NCBI RefSeq assembly: GCF_020164955.1
Contig: NZ_JAIUHG010000019.1
Coordinates: forward strand, 1-64,000
Source of the DNA: Mesorhizobium sp. CA8
GTDB lineage: Bacteria > Pseudomonadota > Alphaproteobacteria > Rhizobiales > Rhizobiaceae
DNA length: 64,000 nt
Direction of reading: 5' to 3'
In this document: piece by piece, positions 1 to 8,711 of the stretch
Numbering within the stretch: position 1 is the stretch's first letter
Layout: each line of letters starts with the position of its first letter
The notes under the pieces: generated by a model
What the model was told of the DNA's origin: nothing
Databases searched by the model: none
What the model saw: only the letters and a program-made list of their open reading frames with translations
Position numbers and translations under genes: made by a program

Positions 1-25
1 CCCTCCCTCCCATAAGGATCCTGCC

Positions 26-856
26 ATGCCTGAACAGCTCAAACTCAACGACGGCTCGACCATCCCGCAGATCGGGCTCGGCGTGTGGCAGGTCGATCCG
101 GAGATCACCGCCAAGGTTGTTCGCTGGGGCATCGAGGCTGGTTATCGCCTCATCGATACCGCCGAGGGTTATCGCAACGAGGAAGGGGTCGGCGAGGCGA
201 TCCGTTCGGCCGGCGTGCCGCGATCGGAACTCTTCATCACCTCCAAGCTGCGCAACGGCGCGCATCAGCGCGATGCGGCATTGCGCGCCTTCGACGATAC
301 GATGCAAAAGCTCGGCGTCGACCAGATCGACCTTTTCCTCATCCACTGGCCGGTGCCCAGCCAGAACAAATATGTCGAGGCCTGGAAGGCGCTGGTCGAG
401 CTGCAGAAGGCCGGGCGCATCAAGTCGGTCGGTGTCTCGAATTTCAACCAGGACCATCTGGAGCGCATCATCGGCGAGACCGGCGTGACGCCGGTCGTCA
501 ACCAGATCGAACTCCACCCGCGCTTCCAGCAGCGCGACAAGCGCGAGTTCCACAAGGAGCACGACATCCATATCGAGAGCTGGAGCCCGCTGGGTAGCGG
601 CCGGCTGCTGGCGGGCCCGACCCTGGAGAAGCTCGCGAGGAAGCACGGCAAGTCTGTAGCGCAGGTGATCATCCGCTGGCATGTGCAGGAAGGGCTGGTC
701 GTCATCCCGAAGTCGATCCATCAGGAACGTATAGCCGGCAATTTCAATGTGTTCGACTTCGAGCTGGATTCGGACGACATGCAGACCATCCGTGGCCTGG
801 ATTCCGCCGACGGCCGGACGGGGCCGGATCCGGCAACGGCCGCGTTTTTGTTCTGA
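26..856 (+). CDS. Aldo/keto reductase (2,5-diketogluconate reductase-like)
   Basis: A 276-residue cytosolic NADPH-dependent aldo/keto reductase, a family that reduces aldehydes and ketones to alcohols. The catalytic tetrad is visible: Asp44 and Tyr49 in 'LIDTAEGY', Lys74 in 'ITSKLR' and His107 in 'FLIHWP'. 'GVSNFN' near residue 146 and the cofactor-phosphate motif 'VVIPKS' near residue 230 complete the barrel pattern. Length is normal for the DkgA/AKR5 group. The ATG is preceded by AAGGAT at good spacing. The gene stands alone at the window edge, so the natural substrate cannot be told from context. Confidence 0.93.
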   Translation: MPEQLKLNDGSTIPQIGLGVWQVDPEITAKVVRWGIEAGYRLIDTAEGYRNEEGVGEAIRSAGVPRSELFITSKLRNGAHQRDAALRAFDDTMQKLGVDQIDLFLIHWPVPSQNKYVEAWKALVELQKAGRIKSVGVSNFNQDHLERIIGETGVTPVVNQIELHPRFQQRDKREFHKEHDIHIESWSPLGSGRLLAGPTLEKLARKHGKSVAQVIIRWHVQEGLVVIPKSIHQERIAGNFNVFDFELDSDDMQTIRGLDSADGRTGPDPATAAFLF

Positions 857-890
857 GGATTAGTCTCTGCCTTCCCTCGTGGAGGAGCGC

Positions 891-1190
891 TTAAATCCCC
901 TCGCCATCCACCAGCGGCACGTCGTCGCCTTCCCATGGGCTTGGCATAGACCCGCGCCCTGCGGTCGGCAGCGGCATCCAGCATCTGAGCTCCGGTTCTG
1001 CATATTCGACGATGCGGCCGGGCGAGGAGTCCGATGCCCGCCAGCCTTCCTCGCCGAACTGGTCGGCGCGCGACCAATAGGCCATGTCGACCTCGGCCGG
1101 TCCTTGCTCGGAGGAGCGCACCGTCACCAGGATGCGGCTGCCGTCCCGCGGCGCGCTTGCCATGTTGCGCCACTGTTCGGTCTCGTCCAT
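891..1190 (-). CDS. Hypothetical protein, 99 aa
   Basis: A small acidic soluble protein beginning MDETEQWRNMASAPRDG. The start at 1190 is chosen because the minus strand carries AGGAGGAGATCGC directly before that ATG; the frame stays open 35 codons further upstream but without a ribosome site. The N-terminal 'WRNMASAPRDGSRILVTVR' and a later 'AYWSRADQF...EEGWRASDS' resemble the short phage- and rhizobium-type proteins with a 'PRDGt.ILl......v.vg.W...' pattern (DUF551-like), which have no known function. It converges with the aldo/keto reductase and is divergent from the next gene. Family assignment is by memory of the motif only. Confidence 0.72.
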   Translation of the reverse strand: MDETEQWRNMASAPRDGSRILVTVRSSEQGPAEVDMAYWSRADQFGEEGWRASDSSPGRIVEYAEPELRCWMPLPTAGRGSMPSPWEGDDVPLVDGEGI

Positions 1191-1306
1191 GCGATCTCCT
1201 CCTGCTGAACCAATTCCAGAAAAACTGGCCGTCGCAATAGTCGCCGCCCGCCGGCAAGGGGTCAACCCGAACTTGGAGCGCGACAGGCAATTCATTCACA
1301 CCTAAT

Positions 1307-2236
1307 ATGTCATTGCCCGCAAACGGACAGACGACGATGGATGAAAGATTGCTGTCTCCGGTGACCCGTCTCGGGCCGGTCCATCTCAGGGTGACCGACG
1401 TGCCGGCGGCCTTGAATGTCTGGCGCGACGCGCTTGGGTTGGCGCTGCTTGGCGAGGACGCCAACATGGCGGAGCTTGGCGCGGGCGGCCGGACGCTGAT
1501 CGTGCTCCATGCCGGCGCGGAGGCACCGCTGCCGCAGAAGTCGCGCGATCTCTTCCATGTCGCCATCCATACCACGAGCCGCCGCGATCTCGCGCATACG
1601 GCCGCCCGCCTCAAGGCATCCGGCTTACGGTACAGCGCCCAGGATCACCTGATTTCGGAATCACTCTACGTCTCCGATCCCTCCGGTAACGGCATCGAGA
1701 TCTGCTTCGACACGCCGGAGCGCTTGCTGCGCCGCGAAGTGTCGCCCAACGGCCGCGTGGCGCTGATTGGCACCGACGGCAGTGCGCATTCGGGGATCGA
1801 GCCGCTGGACGTGTCGGGCCTGCTGCGCGACCTCGGCAATTCCGGCAATATCGAGCCGAAGATGGCGCAGGATGCCTTTATCGGCCACATCCATTTGCGC
1901 GCCCGCGCGCCCGAGATGCTGATGAAATTCTATCTCGGCGTGCTCGGCTTCCGGCCGCATATCCAGTCCCGGACCTTCGGCATGTTCGACTGCGGCACGG
2001 AGCGCCGCGCCCATATGGTGGCCTTCAACATCTGGGCGCGCGACGACCTGCGCGAGCCGCCGCGGGGTGCAGCCGGCCTCGACCATTTCACCATCGAGCT
2101 TGGCTCGGTGCAGGAGCTCGACGCCGTGGAGCGCAGGCTCAAAGCGGCCGACACACCGATGAAAAGGGACGGTCGCGTTATCTCGACCGCCGATCCGGAA
2201 GGCAACCGCCTGCGGCTCGTGGTCCAGGGAGATTGA
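1307..2236 (+). CDS. Two-domain VOC/glyoxalase-family protein (extradiol dioxygenase-like)
   Basis: A 309-residue protein with two vicinal-oxygen-chelate modules, roughly residues 20-140 and 185-305. Module one has 'GPVHLRVTDVPAALNVWRD' and 'DPSGNGIEIC'; module two has 'GHIHLRARAPEMLMKFY', 'GLDHFTIE' and 'DPEGNRLRL'. His and Glu residues in these strands are the usual metal ligands. The arrangement matches CatE/BphC-like catechol 2,3-dioxygenase relatives, although many such rhizobial proteins are unassigned. No good ribosome site precedes ATG 1307; ATG 1337 is an alternative that removes 10 residues. It lies 40 bp upstream of a sulfotransferase-like gene and may be co-transcribed with it. 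Confidence 0.88.
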   Translation: MSLPANGQTTMDERLLSPVTRLGPVHLRVTDVPAALNVWRDALGLALLGEDANMAELGAGGRTLIVLHAGAEAPLPQKSRDLFHVAIHTTSRRDLAHTAARLKASGLRYSAQDHLISESLYVSDPSGNGIEICFDTPERLLRREVSPNGRVALIGTDGSAHSGIEPLDVSGLLRDLGNSGNIEPKMAQDAFIGHIHLRARAPEMLMKFYLGVLGFRPHIQSRTFGMFDCGTERRAHMVAFNIWARDDLREPPRGAAGLDHFTIELGSVQELDAVERRLKAADTPMKRDGRVISTADPEGNRLRLVVQGD

Positions 2237-2276
2237 TCGCAACCGCTTGAAGACGGGAAGAAGTGGAGGAGGGGGA

Positions 2277-2879
2277 ATGTCGCTGATGGTGATTGGAACC
2301 GGCTTCGGCCGGACCGGCACGGATTCGATGCGCGAGGCGCTGACCATGCTCGGCTTCGGTCCTTGCCACCATATGTCGGAGGTAATGGCGCATGGGGAGC
2401 AGAAGCGGCTCTGGCGGGCGCTGGCCAAGGGCGAGGCGCCCGACTGGGCCCAGCTCTTCGCGGGATACAAATCTTGCGTCGACTGGCCCTCGGCGCACTA
2501 TTGGCGCGAGCTGATCGAAGCCTATCCGCAGGCGCGCGTCATCCTAACTTGGCGTTCGCCCGAAAGCTGGTGGGAGAGTTTCGAAAAAACCATCCTGCCG
2601 GCGATCGTCGGCAGCACGGACCAGGAGTCGCTGGGCATCGCGCTCGTCGCCAAGCAGGTCTTCGGCGGCCGCCCGCAGGACCGCGACCATGCGATCGCCG
2701 TCTATCAAGACAATGTCGAGGCGGTGCTGAGCACCGTGCCGGCGGAGCGACTGCTAGTGCACAAGCTCGGCGATGGATGGGCGCCGCTCTGCGCCCATCT
2801 CGGCGCCCCGGTGCCGGACGAACCCTATCCCAGCCGCAACTCGACCCGGGAGTTTCGGACGGCGCTGTCGCTGCAGTAG
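2277..2879 (+). CDS. Sulfotransferase-family P-loop protein
   Basis: A 200-residue protein starting MSLMVIGTGFGRTGTDSM. The 'GTGFGRTGT' loop is the PAPS-binding P-loop variant seen in eukaryote-like 'NAD-dependent epimerase/sulfotransferase' proteins of rhizobia. Further motifs are 'CVDWPSAHYWREL', 'YPQARVILTWRSPESWW' (the 3'-phosphate-binding Arg/Ser strand) and 'NWGWAPLC'-like 'GDGWAPLCAHLG'. The start at 2277 has a GGAGGAGGGGG ribosome site immediately upstream, unlike the longer frame start at 2247. A clear paralogue lies at 51930-52670 on the other strand. The sulfated substrate is unknown. Confidence 0.85.
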   Translation: MSLMVIGTGFGRTGTDSMREALTMLGFGPCHHMSEVMAHGEQKRLWRALAKGEAPDWAQLFAGYKSCVDWPSAHYWRELIEAYPQARVILTWRSPESWWESFEKTILPAIVGSTDQESLGIALVAKQVFGGRPQDRDHAIAVYQDNVEAVLSTVPAERLLVHKLGDGWAPLCAHLGAPVPDEPYPSRNSTREFRTALSLQ

Positions 2880-2945
2880 GGGAATAGGGCAGTAAGGGAA
2901 TAGGGCAGTAAGGCAGTAGGGCAGTAGGGCAGTAGGGCAGTAGGG
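2880..2945. repeat. Tandem octanucleotide repeat (GGGCAGTA)n with variants
   Basis: After the stop of the sulfotransferase-like gene the sequence becomes a run of the unit GGGCAGTA, four uniform copies preceded by variants containing GGGAATA and GGCAGTA. It carries no coding potential. The 3' part of the run pairs with an inverted copy at 2985-3007. Confidence 0.9.
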
Positions 2946-3007
2946 TGAGAGGCGCGACTTCGACGCAGTCTGAGTTACCCTGCTCTACTGCCTTACTGCC
3001 CTATTCC
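2897..3007. terminator. Long hairpin built from the octamer repeat, between convergent genes
   Basis: Bases 2897-2919 (beginning GGAATAGGGC) are the exact reverse complement of bases 2985-3007, a perfect 23-bp inverted repeat with a 65-base loop. It sits between two convergent genes, ending one base before the stop of the minus-strand gene. That position suits a bidirectional transcription terminator or mRNA 3'-end stabiliser, although no T-run follows the stem. Confidence 0.55.
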
Positions 3008-3790
3008 TTAGACATGCACGTCGCCGAAGGACAGCTCCCCGTCATCGGCGCGGACCAGGAAAGCGGCTGCGAGCAGCGCGAGATAGCCGGCGGCCACACC
3101 GCACACGACGACGACGCCCGGGATAGGCCCGAGCGTCGCCACCCGGAACGTATCGACAAGCGAGGCGCCGAAGCCGATGGGAGAGCCTTCACGCGACAGG
3201 CCCGGCGTGGTGATCTTGAGGATCCAGGCAAGCAGCAGGATCGTGTACATGAAAATGTAGTTGCGGCGCAGCCGGCGAATCAGCGCCGCGCGCTGCGTGA
3301 TCAGGAAACGCGGCGAGCGCAGGCCTTCGCCGAGGATCGCGAGCCAGTTGGAAGCGTAATCCGGTTGCGGCGAAAAGATCTGCGCGAAGTAATAGCGCTC
3401 GAACTGCCGCACACGGGCGCGGTAGACGTCGAAAAAACGGTAGCGCCGCGCTTCGATCCACAACAACAGCGTGATCAGGAGCATGGCGAACAAAAGCACG
3501 CCGTGATGCGCGCTGGGCGTCGACAGCGACACCGAAAGCATCGCCGCCACCACGGTGATCGCCCAGTTGCTGGTGCGGTCGAGCCGGTCGCGCCAGCCGG
3601 CCATGCGCGCGATCTCGGCGCGGTGGAAATGCGACAGCGTGGTGGTGAATTCAGCGGAGCTGAGCTTCAGCGCCAGCGTGTCGGAAGCTCGCGGCGGTGC
3701 GGCCTTCTCGGTGGATCTTGCCGGCGCAGCCGCCTCTGTCGACCTCGCCACAGCCGCGTCTGTGGATTTTGCGGCATTCGTCTGGGACAT
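3008..3790 (-). CDS. DUF2270 integral membrane protein
   Basis: A 260-residue protein. Residues 1-45 are an Ala/Ser/Thr/Lys-rich, low-complexity cytosolic tail. They are followed by 'HFHRAEIARMAGWRDRLD', a paired hydrophobic region ('NWAITVVAAMLSVSLS', 'GVLLFAMLLITLLLWIEARR'), the motif 'RRYRFFDVYRARVRQFERYY', and further membrane segments near residues 175-195 and 220-245. This pattern matches the DUF2270 family of predicted inner-membrane proteins of unknown function. ATG 3790 is chosen over an upstream TTG at 3811 because GGAGG lies 11 bases ahead of it. It is convergent with the sulfotransferase-like gene. Confidence 0.82.
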   Translation of the reverse strand: MSQTNAAKSTDAAVARSTEAAAPARSTEKAAPPRASDTLALKLSSAEFTTTLSHFHRAEIARMAGWRDRLDRTSNWAITVVAAMLSVSLSTPSAHHGVLLFAMLLITLLLWIEARRYRFFDVYRARVRQFERYYFAQIFSPQPDYASNWLAILGEGLRSPRFLITQRAALIRRLRRNYIFMYTILLLAWILKITTPGLSREGSPIGFGASLVDTFRVATLGPIPGVVVVCGVAAGYLALLAAAFLVRADDGELSFGDVHV

Positions 3791-3910
3791 TCTGCCATGC
3801 GCCTCCCGCAACCATGGCCGGCCGTCCTCGCCTTAACATTCGACCGGCCACACCCCTGTCTCTCCAACGTGCGGCCGGCCAGAATGTTCCCGCCTTTTCA
3901 GGCGGATAGA

Positions 3911-4117
3911 TCAGGATGCAAGTGGGGGAAGACCGCCATTCGCGCGCCGCGGAAAGGGCAGCACATCGGCAATCGGCCGGGCATGCTGGGCCGCCGCCAC
4001 GGCCTCGATCACAAGGTCGAGCGCCGCGAGCGCGGCGCGGCTCGTTTCATCGTCGCCGCGCAGGTAATGGCACGCCCGGTCGAGGTGCAGGTGGGCGGCG
4101 GCAAAGTCGCTTTTCAT
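3911..4117 (-). CDS. Small hypothetical protein, 68 aa
   Basis: A short protein beginning MKSDFAAAHLHLDRACHYL, probably two or three helices, ending in a Pro/Arg-rich tail. The frame is open much further upstream, but ATG 4117 has the ribosome site AAGGAGAAGCTG and the upstream part runs through an intergenic repeat, so the short form is the likely gene. 'HLHLDRACHYLRGDDETS' resembles short uncharacterised rhizobial proteins. No function can be assigned. Confidence 0.7.
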   Translation of the reverse strand: MKSDFAAAHLHLDRACHYLRGDDETSRAALAALDLVIEAVAAAQHARPIADVLPFPRRANGGLPPLAS

Positions 4118-4218
4118 CAGCTTCTCCTTGTTGCCCCGCCTTGGCGGCCAACATCGTCGAGTCGCTTTACCGAGAAACAAAGATCGGCGGCAGCATTTGA
4201 TTAGAATTGTAGGAAGCG

Positions 4219-4387
4219 TTTCCTCGCCCCCGCAAAGCGGGGGAGAGGTGTCCGCGAAGCGGACGGAGAGGGGGCTTCGTAGGGCGGAAGTCCTCCTCTT
4301 CGAAGTGCTTTTGCCGGTCGAACCGGCGCTCCCCTCTCCGTCTCGGCTTCGCCGAGCCACCTCTCCCCATTTCATGGGGCGAGGAAA
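4219..4387. repeat. Mosaic intergenic palindrome (type A)
   Basis: The outer arms TTTCCTCGCCCC (4219-4230) and GGGGCGAGGAAA (4376-4387) are exact reverse complements. Inside are further hairpins, CCCCCGCAAAGCGGGGG and GTCCGCGAAGCGGAC, then a second pair built on CGGCTTCGCCG. The nested structure is typical of the repeated extragenic palindromes of rhizobial genomes. A shorter relative with the same TTTCCTCGCCC/GCGAGGAA ends lies at 6772-6806. Confidence 0.75.
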
Positions 4388-4469
4388 TGGCTGCCGCCCC
4401 CGTGCAACCGATCCTTGCGCCAGACCGTTATGTGAGGGCGAAGAACGAGGGGTGCATAAATTGTCCAAC

Positions 4470-6764
4470 ATGCTCAATCAGCGCCGGTCGCTGTCGGTCT
4501 GGATCGCGCTTGGTGCTGTGGGGCTCGCCTTGATGCCCGCCGTCGCCTTCACCGCCGAAAAGACCGGCATGTCCTCGGAGGGCATTTTCCTCGCCGAGCT
4601 GATTCTGCTCCTGATCGTGGGCCGCGGCATCGGCGAGGTGCTGGAGGCGCTGGGCCAACCGGCGGTGATGGGGCAGTTGATCGGTGGCATCCTGCTCGGG
4701 CCCTCGCTGCTCGGCTGGATCTGGCCGGCGGCCGAGCGGCTGGTCTTTGCCGGCGACGCCACGCAGAAATCGATGATCAACGCCATCGCCCAGCTCGGCG
4801 TCTTGATGCTGCTCTTGCTTACCGGCATGGAAACCGATCTCAGGCTCGTGCGCCGTGTCGGCCGCGCCTGTTTTTCCATCTCGGCCGCGGGGGTGGCCGT
4901 GCCCTTCGCGCTCGGTTTCATCGCCGCCCAGTTCATGCCCGACACGCTGCTTGCCGCCGGCAGCGAGCGCATCGTCGCCGGGCTGTTCCTCGGCACCGCG
5001 CTTTCCATTTCCTCGGTCAAGATCGTCGCCATGGTGGTGCGCGACATGAATTTCATGCGCCGGGATCTCGGTCAGGTCATCGTCTCCTCGGCGATCATCG
5101 AGGACACGATCGGCTGGGTGATCATCGCCATCACCATCGGCATCGCCACCCAGGGGCGGATCGAGATCGGCAGCCTGGCCTTCACCATTGCCGGCGTTGC
5201 CGCCTTCATGGCGTTTTCCTTCACGCTCGGACGCCGCATCGTCTTCGACGCCATCCGCTGGACCAACGACACCTTCCGCTCCGAATATGCGGTGGTCACC
5301 GTCATCCTCGCCATCATGGGCGTAATGGCTTTGATCACCGACCTGATCGGCGTCCACACCGTGCTCGGCGCCTTCGTCGCCGGAATACTGGTGGGTGAGT
5401 CGCCGATCCTGTCTCGTCACATCGAAGGACAATTGCGTGGCATCATCACGGCGCTCTTCATGCCGGTGTTCTTCGGCGTCGCCGGCCTGTCGGCCGACCT
5501 CACCGTGCTTGCCGATCCTCAGCTCGCGCTGCTCACAGTGGCGCTGGTGGTGATCGCCTCGATCGGCAAGTTCGGCGGCGCCTTCATCGGCGCCGAGGTC
5601 GCCGGCATGAGCCGCGCCGAGGGCATTGCGGTGGGCTGCGGCATGAATGCGCGAGGCTCGACGGAGGTGATCGTCGCCTCGATCGGCCTGTCGATGGGCG
5701 TGCTCTCGCACAACCTCTTCACCATGATCGTCACTATGGCGGTCATCACCACCTTGGCCATGCCCCCGACATTGCGCTGGGCACTGCGCCGGCTGCCGAT
5801 CAGCGAGCAGGAAAAGAAACGCCTGGAGCGCGAGGAGATCGACCAACGGGGCTTCGTCGCCAATCTGGAGCGGCTCCTGGTTGTGGTCGACGAAGGCGTC
5901 GTTGGCCGCTTCGCCGCCTATCTCGCCGGCGTGATCGGTGCCGGCAAGCCGACGACCGTGCTGCATTCCAGCGGCGAGATCGATGCCGAGCCGACCGAAG
6001 GCCTGCATCTGGAGGAAATCGAGAAAGGTGCGGAGGAAAGCCGCGAGGCGGCCAGGAAATCCGACGAGACGCCGGTGCGCGAAGCGCCGGTCACCCGCCG
6101 CCAGCATGAGGAGCTTTCGACCGAGGCGGTCGCCAAGGAAGCGCGCAAGGGCTACGGCATGCTGCTCGTCGGCCTCGGCCGCGCGGTCACCTCCAAAGGC
6201 GCATTCTCGCAGCGGCTGAACGAGGTCGCAGGCGCCTTCGACGGGCCGCTCTGCCTGGTGTTGAAGCCTGCGACCGCAGGCCGTCAGATGCCGCGGCTCG
6301 GCCCGGAAGCCGGCAAGATACTGGTACCGGTCAACGGCACGGCGGTCGCCCGCCGCGGCGCCGAACTGGCGCTGGCAATAGCGGCGGTCACCGGCGCATC
6401 TGTCAAGATGCTCTATGTCGCCAGGGTCGGTCGCGACGAGCCGCGCGACACCGTCTCGCACCGCCGCAGGGAAGCCGTGCTGAAGGACATCGTGGCCCTT
6501 GCCGACCGCTATGGCGTCGAGACCGAGACGGCGATTCGCAGCAGAGCCGCCGCCGCCGATGCCATCGCTCGCCAGGCCGGCCGCAACGTTGCGTTGATCG
6601 TCATGGGCGTGGCGCGGCGCCAGGGCAAGGAACTGATCTTCGGCGAGACGACGACCGGCGTCCTGCGGCGCAGCCCATGCCCGGTGGTGCTGATCTCCGA
6701 CGAGCGAGTGAAACGCGACGAGAGCGACCGCGAGGCAGTGCGCACGGGCACGGGGACAGGGTGA
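4470..6764 (+). CDS. Kef/NhaP-type cation:proton antiporter with C-terminal universal stress domain
   Basis: About 764 residues. An N-terminal signal-like segment is followed by a Na+/H+ exchanger domain (about residues 25-420) with 10 or more membrane spans. It includes 'QPAVMGQLIGGILLGPSLLG', a motif shared by CPA2 exchangers, and 'GVHTVLGAFVAGILVGE'. After a charged linker rich in Glu/Arg, the C-terminal 160 residues form a UspA-like domain ('GKILVPVNGTAVARRGAELA', 'ADAIARQAGRNVALIVMGV', 'RSPCPVVLIS'). It probably exchanges K+ or Na+ for protons in the inner membrane, with the Usp module sensing nucleotide or stress state. ATG 4470 is used; an in-frame TTG at 4461 sits better behind GAGGGG and is a real alternative. 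Confidence 0.9.
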   Translation: MLNQRRSLSVWIALGAVGLALMPAVAFTAEKTGMSSEGIFLAELILLLIVGRGIGEVLEALGQPAVMGQLIGGILLGPSLLGWIWPAAERLVFAGDATQKSMINAIAQLGVLMLLLLTGMETDLRLVRRVGRACFSISAAGVAVPFALGFIAAQFMPDTLLAAGSERIVAGLFLGTALSISSVKIVAMVVRDMNFMRRDLGQVIVSSAIIEDTIGWVIIAITIGIATQGRIEIGSLAFTIAGVAAFMAFSFTLGRRIVFDAIRWTNDTFRSEYAVVTVILAIMGVMALITDLIGVHTVLGAFVAGILVGESPILSRHIEGQLRGIITALFMPVFFGVAGLSADLTVLADPQLALLTVALVVIASIGKFGGAFIGAEVAGMSRAEGIAVGCGMNARGSTEVIVASIGLSMGVLSHNLFTMIVTMAVITTLAMPPTLRWALRRLPISEQEKKRLEREEIDQRGFVANLERLLVVVDEGVVGRFAAYLAGVIGAGKPTTVLHSSGEIDAEPTEGLHLEEIEKGAEESREAARKSDETPVREAPVTRRQHEELSTEAVAKEARKGYGMLLVGLGRAVTSKGAFSQRLNEVAGAFDGPLCLVLKPATAGRQMPRLGPEAGKILVPVNGTAVARRGAELALAIAAVTGASVKMLYVARVGRDEPRDTVSHRRREAVLKDIVALADRYGVETETAIRSRAAAADAIARQAGRNVALIVMGVARRQGKELIFGETTTGVLRRSPCPVVLISDERVKRDESDREAVRTGTGTG

Positions 6765-6771
6765 GGGGATT

Positions 6772-6806
6772 GGTTTCCTCGCCCGCCTTTAACGGAGCGA
6801 GGAACC
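6772..6806. terminator. Hairpin between convergent genes (short type A palindrome)
   Basis: GGTTTCCTCGC and GCGAGGAACC form a near-perfect stem in the 53-bp gap between the antiporter and the convergent MFS gene. It shares its arm sequence with the larger palindrome at 4219-4387. The position suggests bidirectional termination. Confidence 0.5.
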
Positions 6807-6817
6807 AGGTTTTCTCC

Positions 6818-8026
6818 TCAAGCCATCTGCAGCTTCTGCCGGCTGGGCTGCGGCGGGAAAGCGATGGCGATGCCGGCTGCGCCCAGTCCGATCAGCGCCG
6901 AGCCGATGAACAGCCAGTGGTAGCTGGCGGTGGCGTCGTAGATCATGCCGCCGGCAAGCGGCCCGAGCGACATGCCGAGGCTGGAGAGCATCGTGGCCGC
7001 GCCGAGGATGGTGCCGATGATGCGCAGGCCGAAATATTCGCGCGCCAGCACCGCGTAAAGCGGCATCACGCCGCCATAGGTGGCGCCGAAAATGACGGCC
7101 AGAAGGTAGAACTGCTCGAGCTGGCCGACGGTGAGATAAGCGGCGATCACCAGCCCCTGGATGGCGAGCCCGGTGACCAGCACCGGCTTCACGCCAAGCC
7201 TGTCGCCGAGCACGCCGTAGAGCACGCGCCCGCCAAGGCCGGCTAGCCCCTCGACGCTGTAGATCGACACGGCTGCCATCGGCGCGACGCCGCAGGACAT
7301 GGCATAGCTCACCATGTGGAAGATCGGGCCCGAATGCGCCGCGCAGCAGGCAAAGAAGGTGAGGCCGAGCACGATGAATTGCGGCGAGCGCAGCGCTTGG
7401 CCGACGCTCATGCCGGGACCGTCGGTGACGGGCGCCGGCGTGCCGCCGCTCGCCGCCACCGCCACCGGCGGCTGGCGCACCAGCAGCACGGCGGGCAGCA
7501 GCAGAACCCAGGCCATGACGCCGATATCGAACATGGCGGTGCGCCAGTCATAGGCGGTGATCAGCCAGCGGGCGAAAGGCGAGATCGTCATCGGCGCGAC
7601 GCCCATGCCGGCCGACACCAATGAGACGGCAAGGCTGCGGTTGGTGTCGAACCAGGCGGTGGTGAGCGCGATCATCGGTGCGAAGAAGGCGCTGGCCGCC
7701 AGCCCGACGATGATGCCGTAGCTGAGTTGGAAGACGATGAGCGAGGTGGCCCGGCTCGCCACCACCAGCGACAGGCCAAGCAGCACGGCGCCGGCAAGCA
7801 CCACGGGCCTGGCGCCGACCCGGTCATAGATGGCGCCCCAGGCGAAGCCGCCGAGGCCCATCACCAGGAAATTCAAGGTCATGGCGCTGGAAATGCCAGT
7901 GCGCGACCAATTCGTGTCGAGCGACATCGGCTCCAGGAAGATCGCCAGCGAAAACATGGCGCCGAGCGCCACGCAGGTCATCAGCGCGCCGGCCGCGACG
8001 ATGACCCAACGATAGGAATGGTTCAT
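6818..8026 (-). CDS. MFS transporter (oxalate/formate antiporter or monocarboxylate-like)
   Basis: A 402-residue inner-membrane protein with 12 predicted membrane segments. The loop 2-3 motif 'GGFAWGAIYDRVGARPVVL' is the MFS signature 'GxxxDRxGxR', and a matching 'GGRVLYGVLGDRLGVKPVL' occurs in the second half. 'AMIALTTAWFDTNRSLAVS' and 'GMGVAPMTISPFARWLI' are typical of the OFA/MCT branch that carries small organic acids. GGGAGC lies nine bases before the ATG. It is monocistronic and divergent from a glyoxalase-fold gene. The substrate is not deducible. Confidence 0.88.
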   Translation of the reverse strand: MNHSYRWVIVAAGALMTCVALGAMFSLAIFLEPMSLDTNWSRTGISSAMTLNFLVMGLGGFAWGAIYDRVGARPVVLAGAVLLGLSLVVASRATSLIVFQLSYGIIVGLAASAFFAPMIALTTAWFDTNRSLAVSLVSAGMGVAPMTISPFARWLITAYDWRTAMFDIGVMAWVLLLPAVLLVRQPPVAVAASGGTPAPVTDGPGMSVGQALRSPQFIVLGLTFFACCAAHSGPIFHMVSYAMSCGVAPMAAVSIYSVEGLAGLGGRVLYGVLGDRLGVKPVLVTGLAIQGLVIAAYLTVGQLEQFYLLAVIFGATYGGVMPLYAVLAREYFGLRIIGTILGAATMLSSLGMSLGPLAGGMIYDATASYHWLFIGSALIGLGAAGIAIAFPPQPSRQKLQMA

Positions 8027-8289
8027 GGTTCTGCTCCCATGCCGTAAGGCATCCTGTTTGATGCGGCACGGTTTTTCCAGTCCACCGGGCCGTTTGCGTC
8101 CGAAGGACGCCGGGGCGCGAGCCGATCCTACAATCTGGTTGCATTTTTTATCCGGATTTTTTTTGAGGGACCGATTTTGTTGTCCCGGGCGCTGTCCCGC
8201 TTGTGGCCGAAGTGTCAGCAGCCGGCAGTACCCGTCATTGACCGCCTACCCGCCCCATCTAGATTTACCCTCTCAACCAGGAGCATCCC

Positions 8290-8709
8290 ATGGAACTCTA
8301 TCGCGGCCGGCTTATCGATCACCTTCACCTGGTGGTGCGCGACATCGAGGCCAGCCGGCGCTTCTACAGCAGCCTGTTCGAAGTGCTGGGCATCCCGATC
8401 GGCGGCGGCGCTGAGGACCATTTCTGGGCCGATGAGCTGTTCGTCTCGAGCCCAGACAGCCGTTCCGCCCAAGGCGTGCTCACCGGCCGTCACCATCTCG
8501 CCTTCCAGGCCAAGGACCGCGCCATGGTCGATGCCTTCTACCACGCCGGGCTTGCCGCCGGCGGCAAGGACAATGGCGCGCCGGGCGAGCGCCGTTACCA
8601 TCCCGGCTACTACGCCTGTTTCCTGCTCGACCCTGACGGCAACAACATCGAGGCGGTGTTCCACGGCGAGGCGAAACGGAGCGCGGATGCGGTGGAAATC
8701 AGTTTCTAA
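8290..8709 (+). CDS. Single-domain VOC (glyoxalase-fold) protein
   Basis: A 139-residue protein with one vicinal-oxygen-chelate module: 'IDHLHLVVRDIEASRRFY' at the start, 'HHLAFQAKDRAMVDAFY' in the middle and 'YYACFLLDPDGNNIEAVFHG' at the end. Metal-ligand His and Glu positions are conserved. Such proteins act as dimers in glyoxal detoxification, antibiotic binding or ring cleavage; the specific reaction is unknown. AGGAGCATCCC precedes the ATG. It is divergent from the MFS gene, so the two might share control. Confidence 0.88.
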   Translation: MELYRGRLIDHLHLVVRDIEASRRFYSSLFEVLGIPIGGGAEDHFWADELFVSSPDSRSAQGVLTGRHHLAFQAKDRAMVDAFYHAGLAAGGKDNGAPGERRYHPGYYACFLLDPDGNNIEAVFHGEAKRSADAVEISF

Positions 8710-8711
8710 AG

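Noticed and set aside
2880..2945. Tandem octamers as a CRISPR array
   Set aside because: Units are 8 bp with no unique spacers, so it is a simple tandem repeat.
3651..4204. Long plus-strand frame (2945-4204) opposite the DUF2270 gene
   Set aside because: Reading it gives an Arg/His-rich antisense shadow. The minus-strand DUF2270 gene and the small gene at 3911 explain the region.
4428..6461. 677-residue minus-strand open frame antisense to the antiporter
   Set aside because: It is a shadow of the high-GC coding frame: rich in His/Asp/Arg, no family motif, no ribosome site, and fully opposite a strong gene. The similar frames at 23807-25738, 26352-27374, 32219-33568, 35473-36795 and 46072-47949 were rejected for the same reason.
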